Below are positions 8,429 through 18,248 of a stretch of 64,000 nucleotides of DNA, piece after piece; positions within the stretch are counted from its first letter, which is position 1; each line of letters begins with the position of its first letter. The translations under genes and the position numbers were made by a program. This DNA is from Prevotella sp. (GTDB taxonomy: Bacteria; Bacteroidota; Bacteroidia; Bacteroidales; Bacteroidaceae): positions 32,709 through 96,708 of the forward strand of contig JAGCOB010000022.1 in assembly GCA_017645645.1 (NCBI GenBank), given 5' to 3'. The notes beneath the pieces were generated by a model. The model was not told the origin of the DNA. It saw nothing but the letters and a program-made list of their open reading frames with translations, and did not search any database.

Positions 8429-9744
8429 ACTTCTTCGCCTAATAAAGTTGCACTTGTAGAACCGACAATACGAACACGCACGATTTCACCAATATGATGA
8501 CAGCCCTTATCAAACACCACCATCTTATTCTGCTCGGTACGACCACAGAGTTGGCTGCGACTGCGCTTCGAGAAGCCTTCCACCAAGACATCAAACTCCT
8601 TCTCTTCATCCTTCTTGTTCTGTCGGGCGGAAATCTCCGTCTGCAAGGCTATCAATTCGTTGAGTCTGCGAATCTTCTCCTCCTCAGGGACATTATCGGG
8701 CAGATGTTTTGAGGCATACGTGCCCGGGCGCTCCGAGTATTTAAACATAAAGGCAGAGTCATAGCCTACCTCACGCATCAGATCAAGTGACAACCGATGG
8801 TCTTCCTCCGTCTCTGAGTGATAGCCTACGAAGATATCCGTAGAGAGTCCGCTGTCAGGAATGATACGCCGGATAGCCGCCACGCGGTCAAGATACCATT
8901 CACGGGTATATTTGCGGTTCATCAGTTTCAGGATCCTGTCTGATCCACTCTGTACGGGCAGATGGATATGCTTGCAGACATTCGGCATCTCCGCGATGAC
9001 ATGCAGTGTTTCGTCACTCATATCCTTGGGATGGGAAGTCGTGAAACGGATGCGCATCTCAGGAGCCTCTTCAGCAACCCTTCTAAGTAATCTGGGAAAG
9101 TCTAGAGATTCTAGAGTATCTAGATCTTCTAGACGATAGCTGTTCACGTTCTGACCCAACAATGTTACCTCCTTGAAACCTCGATCCCTCAGGTCACGCA
9201 CTTCGCGCAGAATACTCTCTACATCTCTGGAACGTTCCCTACCACGGGTATAGGGTACAATACAATAATGACAGAAATTGTTACAGCCGCGCATAATGCT
9301 GACAAAACCGCCTATCCTTGCTCCATGCAAACGCTGGGGAACGATGTCCTTATAGGTCTCAGATGTCGACAACTCGATGTTCATGGCCTTATGTCCCGTC
9401 TCTGCTTGTGCTATCAGGTCGGGCAAAGAGAGATAAGCATCGGGGCCTGCCACCAAGTCGCAATGATGGTTTTCGAGCAAGTCGTCTTTGACCCGTTCTG
9501 CCATACATCCTAAGACACCGATAATGAGTGGACGCTTACGCTTAATAGCATCCAAAGCCTCCAAGCGGTGGTAGATCTTCTGTTCGGCATTGTCACGTAC
9601 CGAACAGGTATTCAGAAAGACAGCATCCGCCTCGTCAAGATTCTCCGTAGTCTCATAGCCTGCCATCTGCATCACGCTCGCCACGACTTCCGAGTCGGCG
9701 ACATTCATCTGACAGCCATACGTCTCTATATAGAGTTTTTTCAT
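8425..9744 (-). CDS. miaB: tRNA-2-methylthio-N6-dimethylallyladenosine synthase
   Basis: A 439-residue radical-SAM methylthiotransferase that adds the 2-methylthio group to i6A37 of tRNAs. The N-terminal domain carries the three auxiliary-cluster cysteines (GCQMNVADSE, NTCSVRDNAE, GVLGCMAER). The radical-SAM cluster motif CxxxCxxC is in GCNNFCHYCIVPYTRGRE, and a C-terminal TRAM domain contains LCGRTEQNKMVVF. It heads the LPS operon downstream, with a TAACTTTG promoter 20 bases upstream of the start. A 9-base tandem array (9101-9136) adds LEDLDTLES just after the conserved GQNVNSYR, where family members naturally vary in length. Confidence 0.97.
   Translation of the reverse strand: MKKLYIETYGCQMNVADSEVVASVMQMAGYETTENLDEADAVFLNTCSVRDNAEQKIYHRLEALDAIKRKRPLIIGVLGCMAERVKDDLLENHHCDLVAGPDAYLSLPDLIAQAETGHKAMNIELSTSETYKDIVPQRLHGARIGGFVSIMRGCNNFCHYCIVPYTRGRERSRDVESILREVRDLRDRGFKEVTLLGQNVNSYRLEDLDTLESLDFPRLLRRVAEEAPEMRIRFTTSHPKDMSDETLHVIAEMPNVCKHIHLPVQSGSDRILKLMNRKYTREWYLDRVAAIRRIIPDSGLSTDIFVGYHSETEEDHRLSLDLMREVGYDSAFMFKYSERPGTYASKHLPDNVPEEEKIRRLNELIALQTEISARQNKKDEEKEFDVLVEGFSKRSRSQLCGRTEQNKMVVFDKGCHHIGEIVRVRIVGSTSATLLGEEV
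9101..9136. repeat. CTAG nonamer array in miaB
   Basis: Four 9-base units on the plus strand, each with TCTAG: TCTAGAGAT, TCTAGAGTA, TCTAGATCT, TCTAGACGA. The frame is kept and residues 203-214 of MiaB are encoded. Confidence 0.75.
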
Positions 9745-9763
9745 CTTTTTTCCTTTTTGCTTG

Positions 9764-9791
9764 CAAAGTTACAAAGATTTTTGTATTTTTG
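9764..9791. promoter_or_regulatory. divergent promoters, miaB operon / repeat protein
   Basis: TAACTTTG on the minus strand (9771 to 9764) faces miaB; TATTTTTG on the plus strand (9784-9791) faces the secreted repeat protein. Both match TAnnTTTG. Confidence 0.75.
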
Positions 9792-9823
9792 CACCGTTAT
9801 AAACCTTAAAACTTCAAGAAAGG

Positions 9824-10234
9824 ATGAAATTACTACGAGTTTTATTCGCCGCTTTGATGGTGATGATGGTATCAGGAGCAACTGCCCAAACGGTCTATAA
9901 CAGCAATGGAAGCAGTTGCGGAAAGATTGAGAGCAACGGTACTGTCCGTAACGGCAGCGGGAGCAGTATTGGAAAGATTGAGAGTGATGGTACCGTTCGC
10001 AATGGCAACGGTTCCTGCATCGGTAAGATTGACCGTGACGGAACAATCCGTAATAGCAGCGGTTCCAGCATCGGTAAGGTAGACAGCAACGGTACTGTAC
10101 GCAATGGCAACGGCTCCAGCATCGGTAAGGTGGAGAGTGACGGCACTGTCCGTAACGGTAACGGTTCCAGCATCGGTAAGGTATCTGGAGTACCCAAAGA
10201 GTGGGCTGCCGCCTATTTCTTCTTTTTCTTCTAA
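9824..10234 (+). CDS. secreted 17-residue-repeat protein, 5-fold beta-flower-like
   Basis: A 136-residue exported protein. A signal peptide (residues 1-22, ending GATAQ) is followed by five full copies of a 17-residue unit, NGxGSSIGKIESDGTVR (26-42, 43-59, 60-76, 77-93, 94-110), then a partial sixth. The tail is WAAAYFFFFF. The repeat pattern and poly-phenylalanine end match what I remember of the Bacteroidota family annotated as 5-fold beta-flower protein, whose cellular role is not known to me. DNA copies are very similar (51-base period), so copy number could change by recombination. It has its own promoter and is closed by a strong terminator, so it is monocistronic. Confidence 0.8.
   Translation: MKLLRVLFAALMVMMVSGATAQTVYNSNGSSCGKIESNGTVRNGSGSSIGKIESDGTVRNGNGSCIGKIDRDGTIRNSSGSSIGKVDSNGTVRNGNGSSIGKVESDGTVRNGNGSSIGKVSGVPKEWAAAYFFFFF
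9899..10153 (+). repeat. five 51-base coding repeats
   Basis: Five in-frame 51-base units encode the 17-residue repeats of the beta-flower-like protein. They share runs such as GGTTCCAGCATCGGTAAGGT at the DNA level, so they are recent or homogenised duplications. Confidence 0.85.
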
Positions 10235-10254
10235 GAGAAGGGCATCAAATACAA

Positions 10255-10291
10255 AAAAATCCTGCAAAGTATGGTGCTTTGCAGGATTTTT
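10255..10291 (+). terminator. rho-independent terminator of the repeat-protein gene
   Basis: A perfect 15-bp stem (AAAAATCCTGCAAAG with CTTTGCAGGATTTTT) and a 7-base loop. The flanking A and T runs make it effective in both directions. Confidence 0.9.
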
Positions 10292-10293
10292 CG

Positions 10294-10301
10294 TACCTTT
10301 G
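10294..10301 (+). promoter_or_regulatory. promoter of the DUF3737-patB-OPT operon
   Basis: TACCTTTG lies just after the preceding terminator and 24 bases before the DUF3737 start, in the extended context TTTTTCGTACCTTTG shared by several promoters here. Confidence 0.75.
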
Positions 10302-10324
10302 ACGGCACCTAACACAATAAGAAC

Positions 10325-11176
10325 ATGGAACTAATTAAAGACAAAGAATTTGGCGGAGAACGCCCTTTATTCACCATTCACGATACGCGACTGGAGAATA
10401 TTACCATCACAGATGGTGAAAGCGGTATCAAACAATGTCAGAACATCGAGGCAAGTCACTGCCGCTTTTATGGGAAGTACCCCTGGTGGCATGTTGACGG
10501 TGCCCTGATAGAAGACTGCTATTTCGCCTTGGATTCCCGTTCCGCCATCTGGTATACTAATGATCTGGTAATGCGTCGTTGTCGTATTGATGCTCCCAAG
10601 TTCTTCCGTGAAATGAGAAACGTCGAACTGGAGGACGTACAGATTTTAGATGCTGACGAGACGTTCTGGAAGGTCGATGGACTGAAACTGAAAAATGTCT
10701 GTCTGCATGGCGGGACGTATCCGTTCATGTTCTCGAAGAACATCTATATCGACGGACTGGAGAGTGATTCGAAATACGTATTCCAGTATTGTCAGAATGT
10801 GGAGGTGCATCATGCCAAGATCGTGACCAAAGACTCTTTCTGGGAATGCGAAAACGTGACAGTATATGATTCCGTCTTAGACGGTGAATATCTTGCATGG
10901 CACTCGAAGAACGTACGACTGGTGAACTGTCATCTGACTGGTGAGCAACTGCTTTGCTACACTGACAACCTCATTTTGGAAAACTGTACAATCGACAAGG
11001 CCTGTGACCGTATGTTTGAGTATTCCACTGTGAAGGCGGATATCCGCGGACATATTGAAAACATCAAGAATCCTACCAGTGGACATATTGTTGCGGACAG
11101 CATCGGTTCGATTACCATTGACGAAAACGTACGACAACCGAATGACTGTATGATAGAGGTGAGAGGTATGAAGTAA
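10325..11176 (+). CDS. DUF3737 family beta-helix protein
   Basis: A 283-residue cytoplasmic protein with no signal peptide, of the DUF3737 family. It is built of short irregular repeats of the parallel beta-helix type (NITITDGESGIKQCQNIEASHCRF, with similar NxxLENCxI and NVxVYDS patterns throughout), the fold of pectate lyases, without recognisable lyase catalytic residues. Five bases separate it from a PatB-type lyase gene, a pairing I recall from other genomes. Function is unknown. Its last codons (VRGMK, stop) are made from a heptamer array that also supplies the next gene's start. Confidence 0.88.
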   Translation: MELIKDKEFGGERPLFTIHDTRLENITITDGESGIKQCQNIEASHCRFYGKYPWWHVDGALIEDCYFALDSRSAIWYTNDLVMRRCRIDAPKFFREMRNVELEDVQILDADETFWKVDGLKLKNVCLHGGTYPFMFSKNIYIDGLESDSKYVFQYCQNVEVHHAKIVTKDSFWECENVTVYDSVLDGEYLAWHSKNVRLVNCHLTGEQLLCYTDNLILENCTIDKACDRMFEYSTVKADIRGHIENIKNPTSGHIVADSIGSITIDENVRQPNDCMIEVRGMK

Positions 11177-11185
11177 GAGGTATGA
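11158..11185 (+). repeat. heptamer array spanning a stop/start junction
   Basis: Four 7-base units: GGTGAGA, GGTATGA, AGTAAGA, GGTATGA. They include the TAA stop of DUF3737 (11174-11176), a purine-rich AAGAGG and the ATG of patB (11182). Confidence 0.7.
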
Positions 11186-12333
11186 AATATAACTTTGACG
11201 AACTCATTGAGAGAAGAGGCACTGGGTGTGTGAAATGGGATGAAAGTCATGCTGATGACATCATCCCTTTGTGGGTGGCCGACATGGACTTTGCGGTGGC
11301 TCCTGCGATACAGGAAGCCATACAACAGCGTGCAGCACATCCTGTCTTTGGCTACACCTATGTGCAAGATGACTACTACGATGCTATCATCTCGTGGTTT
11401 CAGCGTCGCCACCAGTGGGCCATCCAACGGGAGTGGATGCTCTATACCACAGGTGTCGTTCCTGCGATGTCGTGTACCATCAAGGCATTGACGATGCCTG
11501 GCGAGAAAGTGTTGATTCTCTCGCCTGACTATAACTGTTTCTTCTCCTCTATCCGCAACAACGGCTGTGAGGTGCTAGAGACTGTGCTACGACTCAATAA
11601 CAGATCACAAGGACAAAGGTTTGAGGTGGATTGGCAGGATTTTGAGACAAAATGTGCGGATGAGAAAACGACCGCCTTCTTGCTTTGTAACCCTCATAAC
11701 CCGACTGGACGTGTATGGACGAAAGAGGAATTAGGACAGATGCGTGATATCTGTCATCGGCATCATGTCCGTATTGTCAGTGACGAGATACATTGCGAAC
11801 TCATCATGCCAGGGTATCAGTTCTGTCCGATGGGTATCGTAGATGCTGAGGCCATCATTCTCAACTCACCATCCAAATCGTTCAATATCGCAGGACTGCA
11901 GATAGCGAATATCATCTGTCAGGATGCAGCTACTCGTCGACACATCAATCGCGCCATCAATATCAACGAAGTCTGCGATGTCAATCCCTTTGCTCCTGAG
12001 GCTGTCAAAGCAGCCTATAATGAAAGTGAGGAATGGATAGATGCCTTAAACCAATATCTGTATGATAATTACCAGACCCTATACGACTATGTCGTACAAC
12101 ATCTTCCCCAGTGGCGTGTGATGCCTTTGGAAGGCACCTATCTGGTCTGGGTGGATGTCTCTGCGTGTTGCAGCTCCGTTTCAACCTACACGGAACGACT
12201 ATTGGAAGAAGCACGTGTATGGATAAACCCAGGTACGATGTATGGGGCAGAAAGCGGTAAGGGCTATATCCGTATCAATATCGCCTGTCCACGCAGTCGC
12301 TTAGTTGAAGCATTGGAAAGAATAAAAAATTGA
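11182..12333 (+). CDS. PatB/MalY-type cystathionine beta-lyase / aminotransferase
   Basis: A 383-residue fold-type I PLP enzyme of the MalY/PatB branch, which cleaves C-S bonds of cystathionine or cysteine conjugates to pyruvate, ammonia and a thiol. The PLP lysine is in SPSKSFNIAGLQIAN, with SDEIHCELIM as the aspartate-containing loop and CNPHNPTGRVW as the conserved asparagine-proline turn. It has no signal peptide. It sits in an operon between DUF3737 and an OPT peptide transporter, so salvage of sulfur from imported peptides or conjugates is a reasonable inference. A true aminotransferase activity cannot be excluded. Confidence 0.88.
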   Translation: MKYNFDELIERRGTGCVKWDESHADDIIPLWVADMDFAVAPAIQEAIQQRAAHPVFGYTYVQDDYYDAIISWFQRRHQWAIQREWMLYTTGVVPAMSCTIKALTMPGEKVLILSPDYNCFFSSIRNNGCEVLETVLRLNNRSQGQRFEVDWQDFETKCADEKTTAFLLCNPHNPTGRVWTKEELGQMRDICHRHHVRIVSDEIHCELIMPGYQFCPMGIVDAEAIILNSPSKSFNIAGLQIANIICQDAATRRHINRAININEVCDVNPFAPEAVKAAYNESEEWIDALNQYLYDNYQTLYDYVVQHLPQWRVMPLEGTYLVWVDVSACCSSVSTYTERLLEEARVWINPGTMYGAESGKGYIRINIACPRSRLVEALERIKN

Positions 12334-12337
12334 AGAT

Positions 12338-14230
12338 ATGAAGAAAAATGAAGTAAACACATGGTCAGTGACCTGGGGTGTACTGATGGCAGTACTCTTC
12401 TCTGCGGCTGCTGCCTATTTAGGTTTGAAAGTAGGACAAGTATTTGAAGCAGCCATTCCCATTGCCATCATTGCGGTTGGTGTCTCTGCCGCAGCCAAGC
12501 GCTCCAACGCCCTACGTGAGAATGTCATTATCCAGAGTATTGGTGCCTGTTCCGGTGCCGTGGTGGCTGGAGCCATCTTCACCCTGCCTGCCATCTATAT
12601 CTTACAGGCAAAATATCCTGAGATGTCTGCCGACTTCCTAAAAATCTTTATCGCCTCGTTGTTAGGCGGTGTCCTTGGCATCCTGTTCCTCATCCCCTTC
12701 CGAAAGTATTTTGTGGAGGCACCCCAGGAGCAATTCCCCTTCCCAGAGGCGACGGCAACGACACAGGTATTGAAGAGTGGCGACAATGCAAACGGTTCGT
12801 CACAGGCCAAGCCTTTACTCTTTGCCGGTCTTATCGGTGGACTCTATGACTTTATCGTAGCCACCTTCGGCTGGTGGAACGAGAATGTCACCAGCCGAAT
12901 GATTCCCTATGGCGAGGATCTTGCAGAAAAGGCGAAGCTGGTGTTCAAAAACAATACAGGTGCGGCTGTCTTGGGTTTAGGTTATATCGTCGGTTTCCGC
13001 TATGCCCTTATCATTACCCTCGGCTCGCTGTTTGTCTGGTGGTTGTTCGTCCCAGCAATGGCATTTATCTTCCCTGACACTGTTCTTAACCAGTGGAACC
13101 CTGCCATTGATACGGCGGTAGGTGCTATGTCACCAGAGCAGATATTCACGTCGTATGGCAAGTCGATAGGTATTGGAGCCATTGCTATGGCAGGAATCAT
13201 CGGTATCATTAAGTCGTGGAGTGTTATCAAGAGTGCGATAGGACTGGCTGCAAAGGCTGGGGAAAGCCAACAGTCAACAGCTAATGGGCAAAAACCAATA
13301 GCTACCGACCTGCCTTTCAAATTCATCGCCATTGCTTCCGTCGTCACCATCATCATCATCTTCCTCTTTTTCTGGTTCGGGGTGATGAATGGTAATCTGC
13401 TATTTGCTGCTGTCGCTATCATCCTGACGGCTGTCATTGCCTTTCTGTTTACGACAGTGGCTGCCAATGCCATCGCCATTGTGGGCAGCAACCCTGTCAG
13501 TGGTATGACACTGATGACACTGATTCTCGCCTCTGTCGTCATGGTGGCAGTAGGGCTGAAAGGGACGGGGGGCATGGTCGCTGCCCTTATTATGGGCGGT
13601 GTAGTATGTACAGCACTCTCTATGGCAGGCTCTTTCATTACTGACCTGAAAATTGGTTATTGGACAGGGACACTTCCTAAGAAACAGGAGACGTGGAAGT
13701 TTCTGGGAACGTTGGTGTCTGCTGCCACTGTCGGTGGTGTGATGATGCTGCTGAACGAGACCTATGGTTTTGCTTCAGGAACTCTTGCAGCCCCACAGGC
13801 GAATGCTATGGCTGCTGTTATCGACCCGTTGATGAATGGAGTAGGTGCTCCTTGGATCTTATATGCTATCGGTGCTGCTATCGCTATCATCCTGACGCTT
13901 TGTAAGGTTCCTGCCCTCGCCTTCGCTTTGGGTATGTTCATTCCTTTGGAACTCAATGTGCCGTTGGTGATTGGCGGAGCCGTCAACTGGTATGTCACCA
14001 CTCGTAGTAAAGACGAAACCACCAACAAAGAACGTGGTGAGAAAGGTAACCTCATCGCCTCCGGCTTTATTGCCGGCGGTGCCCTGATGGGTGTTATCAG
14101 TGCCCTGCTACGTTTTGGCGGAATCCAGTTTGACTACGCGGAATGGTGGAGCAATCCTCTGAGTGAACTGCTCTCTCTGTTAGCGTATATCCTGTTGATT
14201 ATCTATTTCGTCAGGGCAACAAAGAAGTAA
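12338..14230 (+). CDS. OPT family oligopeptide transporter
   Basis: A 630-residue polytopic inner-membrane protein of the oligopeptide transporter (OPT) superfamily; the bacterial branch is presumed to import peptides or peptide-metal chelates with protons. Hydrophobic helices run through nearly the whole length, starting [26 protein letters not shown]. It starts 4 bases after patB. A hydrophilic loop around residues 309-322 ([15 protein letters not shown]) is encoded by a heptamer array (13265-13306). The last 28 bases overlap the convergent fucosidase gene. Confidence 0.9.
   Translation: MKKNEVNTWSVTWGVLMAVLFSAAAAYLGLKVGQVFEAAIPIAIIAVGVSAAAKRSNALRENVIIQSIGACSGAVVAGAIFTLPAIYILQAKYPEMSADFLKIFIASLLGGVLGILFLIPFRKYFVEAPQEQFPFPEATATTQVLKSGDNANGSSQAKPLLFAGLIGGLYDFIVATFGWWNENVTSRMIPYGEDLAEKAKLVFKNNTGAAVLGLGYIVGFRYALIITLGSLFVWWLFVPAMAFIFPDTVLNQWNPAIDTAVGAMSPEQIFTSYGKSIGIGAIAMAGIIGIIKSWSVIKSAIGLAAKAGESQQSTANGQKPIATDLPFKFIAIASVVTIIIIFLFFWFGVMNGNLLFAAVAIILTAVIAFLFTTVAANAIAIVGSNPVSGMTLMTLILASVVMVAVGLKGTGGMVAALIMGGVVCTALSMAGSFITDLKIGYWTGTLPKKQETWKFLGTLVSAATVGGVMMLLNETYGFASGTLAAPQANAMAAVIDPLMNGVGAPWILYAIGAAIAIILTLCKVPALAFALGMFIPLELNVPLVIGGAVNWYVTTRSKDETTNKERGEKGNLIASGFIAGGALMGVISALLRFGGIQFDYAEWWSNPLSELLSLLAYILLIIYFVRATKK
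13265..13306 (+). repeat. heptamer array in the OPT transporter
   Basis: Six degenerate 7-base units: AGCCAAC, AGTCAAC, AGCTAAT, GGGCAAA, AACCAAT, AGCTACC, encoding a hydrophilic inter-helix loop. Confidence 0.5.
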
Positions 14231-16662
14231 CGTTTCCCCGGCTCTGTCACAATGTCATACTCATAGACTTTGCGGATAACGAGGGAAGGAGTTTCCTTGA
14301 GTTCCTCCGACAACAAAGGAGTCTTGATCAATGCAGGGGCATAGAGTGCATTCGGACAGGCACCCTGTGCCTCTTTCAAATTCTTGCCTTTCAAGGGAAC
14401 ATAGGAACGGATACGGAGGACACCACCGATGGTGGAGAGTACCTCTGCCTGCTGCAACGCTCCATCCTTCCACTGCATGCTGACCTCAAAGCCGCCACGG
14501 GCCCGCAAACCTTTTACTTGTCCTTCCGACCAAACATCAGGGAGGGCAGGCAACAGATGAACGGCACCGTCATGACTCTGCAACAACATCTCGGCAATAC
14601 CTGCGGCACAGCCGAAATTACCATCAATCTGGAAGGGTGGATGAGCGTCAAACAGGTTCGGATAGGTACGTCCGTCAGGATATTCCCTCATCTGCGAGTC
14701 ATCGGGCAGCAGATGAAGCATATTAGAAAGGATGCGAAAAGCATGGTTGCCGTCTAACATACGTGCCCAAAAATTAATCTTCCAACCTAAACTCCATCCC
14801 GTTGCCATATCGCCACGCTGATTCAATGTGTTGGCTGCTGCGGCAAAAAGTTCTGGATGAGTGTAGGGGGATATCTGATTGGAAGGATAAAGTCCATAAA
14901 GATGGGAGATATGACGATGCTCGTCTTTGGGATCATCCCCATCTTGCAACCATTCTTGCAATTGACCATATCGTCCTATCTGCATAGGCGGCAACTGACT
15001 GATGACCTGCTGAAGTTTTTGGGCATAAACCTCATCATTCTCTCCTAATATACGCATCGCCTTTAAAGTATTCGACAATACGTCAAATACTATCTGATTA
15101 TCCATTGTGGAACCTGCGGTCACTGTGGTTTGCTTACCCATCGGACCATGTTCTGGAGAGACGGTAGGTACTGTCATTAGCCATCCATATTGAGGGTGAC
15201 GCTGCATATAGTCTATCAGGAAGTCCGCTGCGCCCTTCATCACAGGATAATTCTCGCGTAGGAACTCCTTGTCGCCTGTAAACAGATAATGTTGCCACAG
15301 GTGTGTTGTCAACCAGGCTCCACCTGTTGGAAACATACCCCATGTGGTGCCATCGATTGGACCTGCTACACGCCACAGGTCTGTATTATGATGGGCTACC
15401 CATCCATCACAACCATACATTACCTGAGCCGTCTCTGCACCCGTATGACTCAGGTCGCGGATCATAGAGAACAGCGGTTGTTGCGTCTCTGCGAGATTAC
15501 CCACCAAAGCAGGCCAGTAGTTCATCTCAGCATTGATATTGATAGTATATTTCGAATCCCAAGGTGCATTGAATTTATCATTCCATACGCCTTGCAGGTT
15601 GGCAGGCTGTCCTCCTGGCTGGGAAGACGAGATGAGCAGATAACGTCCGTACTGGAACATCAATGCTACCATACCCATATCCTTGCTGCCAGCAAAATGA
15701 GCCAGACGCTCATCAGTAGGAAGGTTAGAGGCATCCTTTCCTCCTAACGACAGACTGACGCGCCGGTATTGCTCTTGGTATTTCTTTAGGTGACGAGCAT
15801 ACAACTCCTTGTAGTTCTTGTCGCTGACAGAGGCAATGGTCTGCTGCGTCAGTTCTGAAGGATGACCACTAATATCTTGATAATTTACAAAATTAGTGGC
15901 AGCGGTGATATAGATGGTTGCCTCAGTAGCGCCTTTGACTACTATCATATCAGGTGTGTTATCCCATTGACCGTCGCTCTTTACCAATGCACGGATTTCT
16001 GCTGTCAGTCCACCTGGGATTCCTTCTTGCTCTACGTTCTGCACAGTAGCAACTAACTCTCCATTTTTCACATGACTACTGTTCTTGAGTCCCGAGCACC
16101 AATGGGCTAACGAGAAGTCCAATTTTCCTTTTTTGTCTGCCTTCAGACGCATCACGATGACATTGTCAGTTTGTGAGGCAAAGACCTCACGCGTATAAGT
16201 AACACCATTCAGATTGTTTTTGAAAGTTGTGGTACAAACGGCATCTTCCAGATTCAATTCACGACGAAAATGGGAGGTCTGTTCGAAATCAATGCCACCA
16301 TATAATTCCAGTTTTCCCAACGGCAAGAAGCGCATGCCGTGAGGACCTTTGAAGAAATACTTGTCAATGATGGCATGCGCCTCCTCTTCCTTGCCTTCGA
16401 AAATCAGATCACGTACCTCTTGCAAATGTGCCTTCGCTTCAGGGCTGTTATTGTTGTGAGGTGAGCCACTCCAGAAAGTTTCCTCGTTCAACTGGATGGT
16501 CTCACCGTCTGTCTGTCCATATATCATCGCACCCAAATGGGAGTTACCGATGGGTAATGCCTCCAGCCAGTTTGTTGCAGGTTTGTCATACCAAAGCATT
16601 TCTTGCGCTTCCGCTGTCCCAAGCGTAGTTGATAATAATAAGGTTAGCAGGATTTTTTTCAT
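14203..16662 (-). CDS. GH95 alpha-L-fucosidase/galactosidase, exported
   Basis: An 819-residue glycoside hydrolase of family 95, which releases terminal alpha-1,2-fucose (in some members alpha-galactose) from host or plant glycans by inversion. A signal peptide occupies residues 1-19 (ending GTAEAQ). Family signatures follow: [15 protein letters not shown] near the N-terminus, [12 protein letters not shown] with catalytic-site asparagines, [10 protein letters not shown], and [14 protein letters not shown] near the C-terminus. There is no lipobox, so it is periplasmic or secreted. It ends the operon GNAT-parE-ctpA-GH95, 8 bases after ctpA, an unusual set of neighbours with no susC/susD pair nearby. 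Confidence 0.92.
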   Translation of the reverse strand: MKKILLTLLLSTTLGTAEAQEMLWYDKPATNWLEALPIGNSHLGAMIYGQTDGETIQLNEETFWSGSPHNNNSPEAKAHLQEVRDLIFEGKEEEAHAIIDKYFFKGPHGMRFLPLGKLELYGGIDFEQTSHFRRELNLEDAVCTTTFKNNLNGVTYTREVFASQTDNVIVMRLKADKKGKLDFSLAHWCSGLKNSSHVKNGELVATVQNVEQEGIPGGLTAEIRALVKSDGQWDNTPDMIVVKGATEATIYITAATNFVNYQDISGHPSELTQQTIASVSDKNYKELYARHLKKYQEQYRRVSLSLGGKDASNLPTDERLAHFAGSKDMGMVALMFQYGRYLLISSSQPGGQPANLQGVWNDKFNAPWDSKYTININAEMNYWPALVGNLAETQQPLFSMIRDLSHTGAETAQVMYGCDGWVAHHNTDLWRVAGPIDGTTWGMFPTGGAWLTTHLWQHYLFTGDKEFLRENYPVMKGAADFLIDYMQRHPQYGWLMTVPTVSPEHGPMGKQTTVTAGSTMDNQIVFDVLSNTLKAMRILGENDEVYAQKLQQVISQLPPMQIGRYGQLQEWLQDGDDPKDEHRHISHLYGLYPSNQISPYTHPELFAAAANTLNQRGDMATGWSLGWKINFWARMLDGNHAFRILSNMLHLLPDDSQMREYPDGRTYPNLFDAHPPFQIDGNFGCAAGIAEMLLQSHDGAVHLLPALPDVWSEGQVKGLRARGGFEVSMQWKDGALQQAEVLSTIGGVLRIRSYVPLKGKNLKEAQGACPNALYAPALIKTPLLSEELKETPSLVIRKVYEYDIVTEPGKRYFFVALTK

Positions 16663-16670
16663 ATCTGAGT

Positions 16671-18248
16671 TTATTGATTCATTAATTCCAATGCACGTAA
16701 TACTATGTCATTCTTTTCATTGATAATGGAAAAATACTGACTGGTCTCCCACATATCACGAGCCACCAATGCTTTGAGTTGCAGACGCAGATAAGACAGT
16801 GTCTGTTGCAGTTCCTTGTCATCATTAGGTTTGATATTCTTTTCCGCTGCCTTTGCGATAATCTCGTCTATGACTTTCTGTGGAATCTCAAACTGTTGTT
16901 TGAAAAGTTCAAATGTGGGATATTGCTTCTTCAACTGCTTACGATGCTGATCAACATAATGCAGACTAGCATTAATGATGAACGAATGAGCTGAAAGTTC
17001 ACGATGAAAACGGGTATATTTCGTTGTATCCAACGGCACGTAATAGTCAGGCATGATACCACCTCCTCCATAGACCACTCGATGTTCTTTCAGCGTATAA
17101 TATTCAAGAGAATCTGCAAAATGGATACTATCGGCATGCATCAACTCACCACTCTTCAGACGGTTCATCACATCCATCGCATAGTCTTTTGTCTTTCCTT
17201 TCTCGTAAGGTTTCTGTATGCAACGCCCCGATGGTGTATAATAATGTGCTATTGTCAGACGTATCATGGAGCCATCTGGCATATCGATAGGTCGCTGTAC
17301 CAATCCCTTTCCAAAGGTGCGCCGCCCCACCACGATACCGCGGTCATGGTCTTGTATGGCACCTGTGACAATCTCTGCAGCAGAAGCAGAATAACTATCC
17401 ACCAAAACGATGACTTTTCCTTCTTCAAAAAGTCCATCCCCTTGTGCATGATAATCATTACGAGGAGCACGACGTCCTTGAGTATAGACAATCAAGTCAT
17501 CTTTACGAAGAAATTCATTAGCAATTTTGACTGCAGATTGAAGATAACCGCCACCATTCTCCTGCAAGTCGAGGATGAGTGACTGCATGCCTTCGCCAGA
17601 GAGTTTCATCAGACTCTCACAAAATTCTTCATGTGTCTGAGCCCCAAAATTGCCGATACGGATATAACCCACACCTGGACGAATCATATAGGTGGCATCT
17701 ATCGATTTCACTGGAATCTTATCACGAGTGATGACAAAACGAAGGGTATCAGCAATTCCACGACGAACGATACCCAAATTCACTTTCGTGCCTTTTGGAC
17801 CGCGCAAGCGACGCATGATCTCTTCCTTTGACATCGAAACACCAGCGATGGCGGTATCATTGACAGACACAATACGGTCACCAGCAAGGATGCCACGCTT
17901 TTCTGAAGGACCACCCACCACAGGCTGTACCACCAATAGCGTATCCTCCACCATATTAAACTGTACACCAATACCTTCGAAATTGCCTTGCAACGGCTCA
18001 TTGGCTGCTTTCACCTCCTTCGCCGTCATATAACTGCTATGAGGATCCAGTTTCTCTATCATCCCACGGATGCCGTCTTCTACCAGCTTCTGCTCGTCGA
18101 CACTGTCCACATAGAGATTACTGATGGCCATTTCTGCTATCTGTAATTTCCGCATGGGACTATCCTCACCCATGTTGATACGAATCTGGGCGGTTAAAGG
18201 TAAAATGGGGAAAAGACAAAAAAGTAAAAAAAGTATCTTTTTAATCAT
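16671..18248 (-). CDS. ctpA: carboxy-terminal processing protease (S41)
   Basis: A 525-residue S41 peptidase that trims envelope proteins in the periplasm. Order: signal peptide ([20 protein letters not shown]), N-terminal helical region, PDZ domain (about residues 75-165), and the protease core with the Ser-Lys dyad in DSYSASAAE and FGKGLVQ. The open frame extends 38 codons upstream, but I use the ATG ending at 18248. It begins a proper signal peptide and overlaps the parE stop by 8 bases, while the longer form would bury the signal peptide. Confidence 0.93.
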   Translation of the reverse strand: MIKKILFLLFCLFPILPLTAQIRINMGEDSPMRKLQIAEMAISNLYVDSVDEQKLVEDGIRGMIEKLDPHSSYMTAKEVKAANEPLQGNFEGIGVQFNMVEDTLLVVQPVVGGPSEKRGILAGDRIVSVNDTAIAGVSMSKEEIMRRLRGPKGTKVNLGIVRRGIADTLRFVITRDKIPVKSIDATYMIRPGVGYIRIGNFGAQTHEEFCESLMKLSGEGMQSLILDLQENGGGYLQSAVKIANEFLRKDDLIVYTQGRRAPRNDYHAQGDGLFEEGKVIVLVDSYSASAAEIVTGAIQDHDRGIVVGRRTFGKGLVQRPIDMPDGSMIRLTIAHYYTPSGRCIQKPYEKGKTKDYAMDVMNRLKSGELMHADSIHFADSLEYYTLKEHRVVYGGGGIMPDYYVPLDTTKYTRFHRELSAHSFIINASLHYVDQHRKQLKKQYPTFELFKQQFEIPQKVIDEIIAKAAEKNIKPNDDKELQQTLSYLRLQLKALVARDMWETSQYFSIINEKNDIVLRALELMNQ

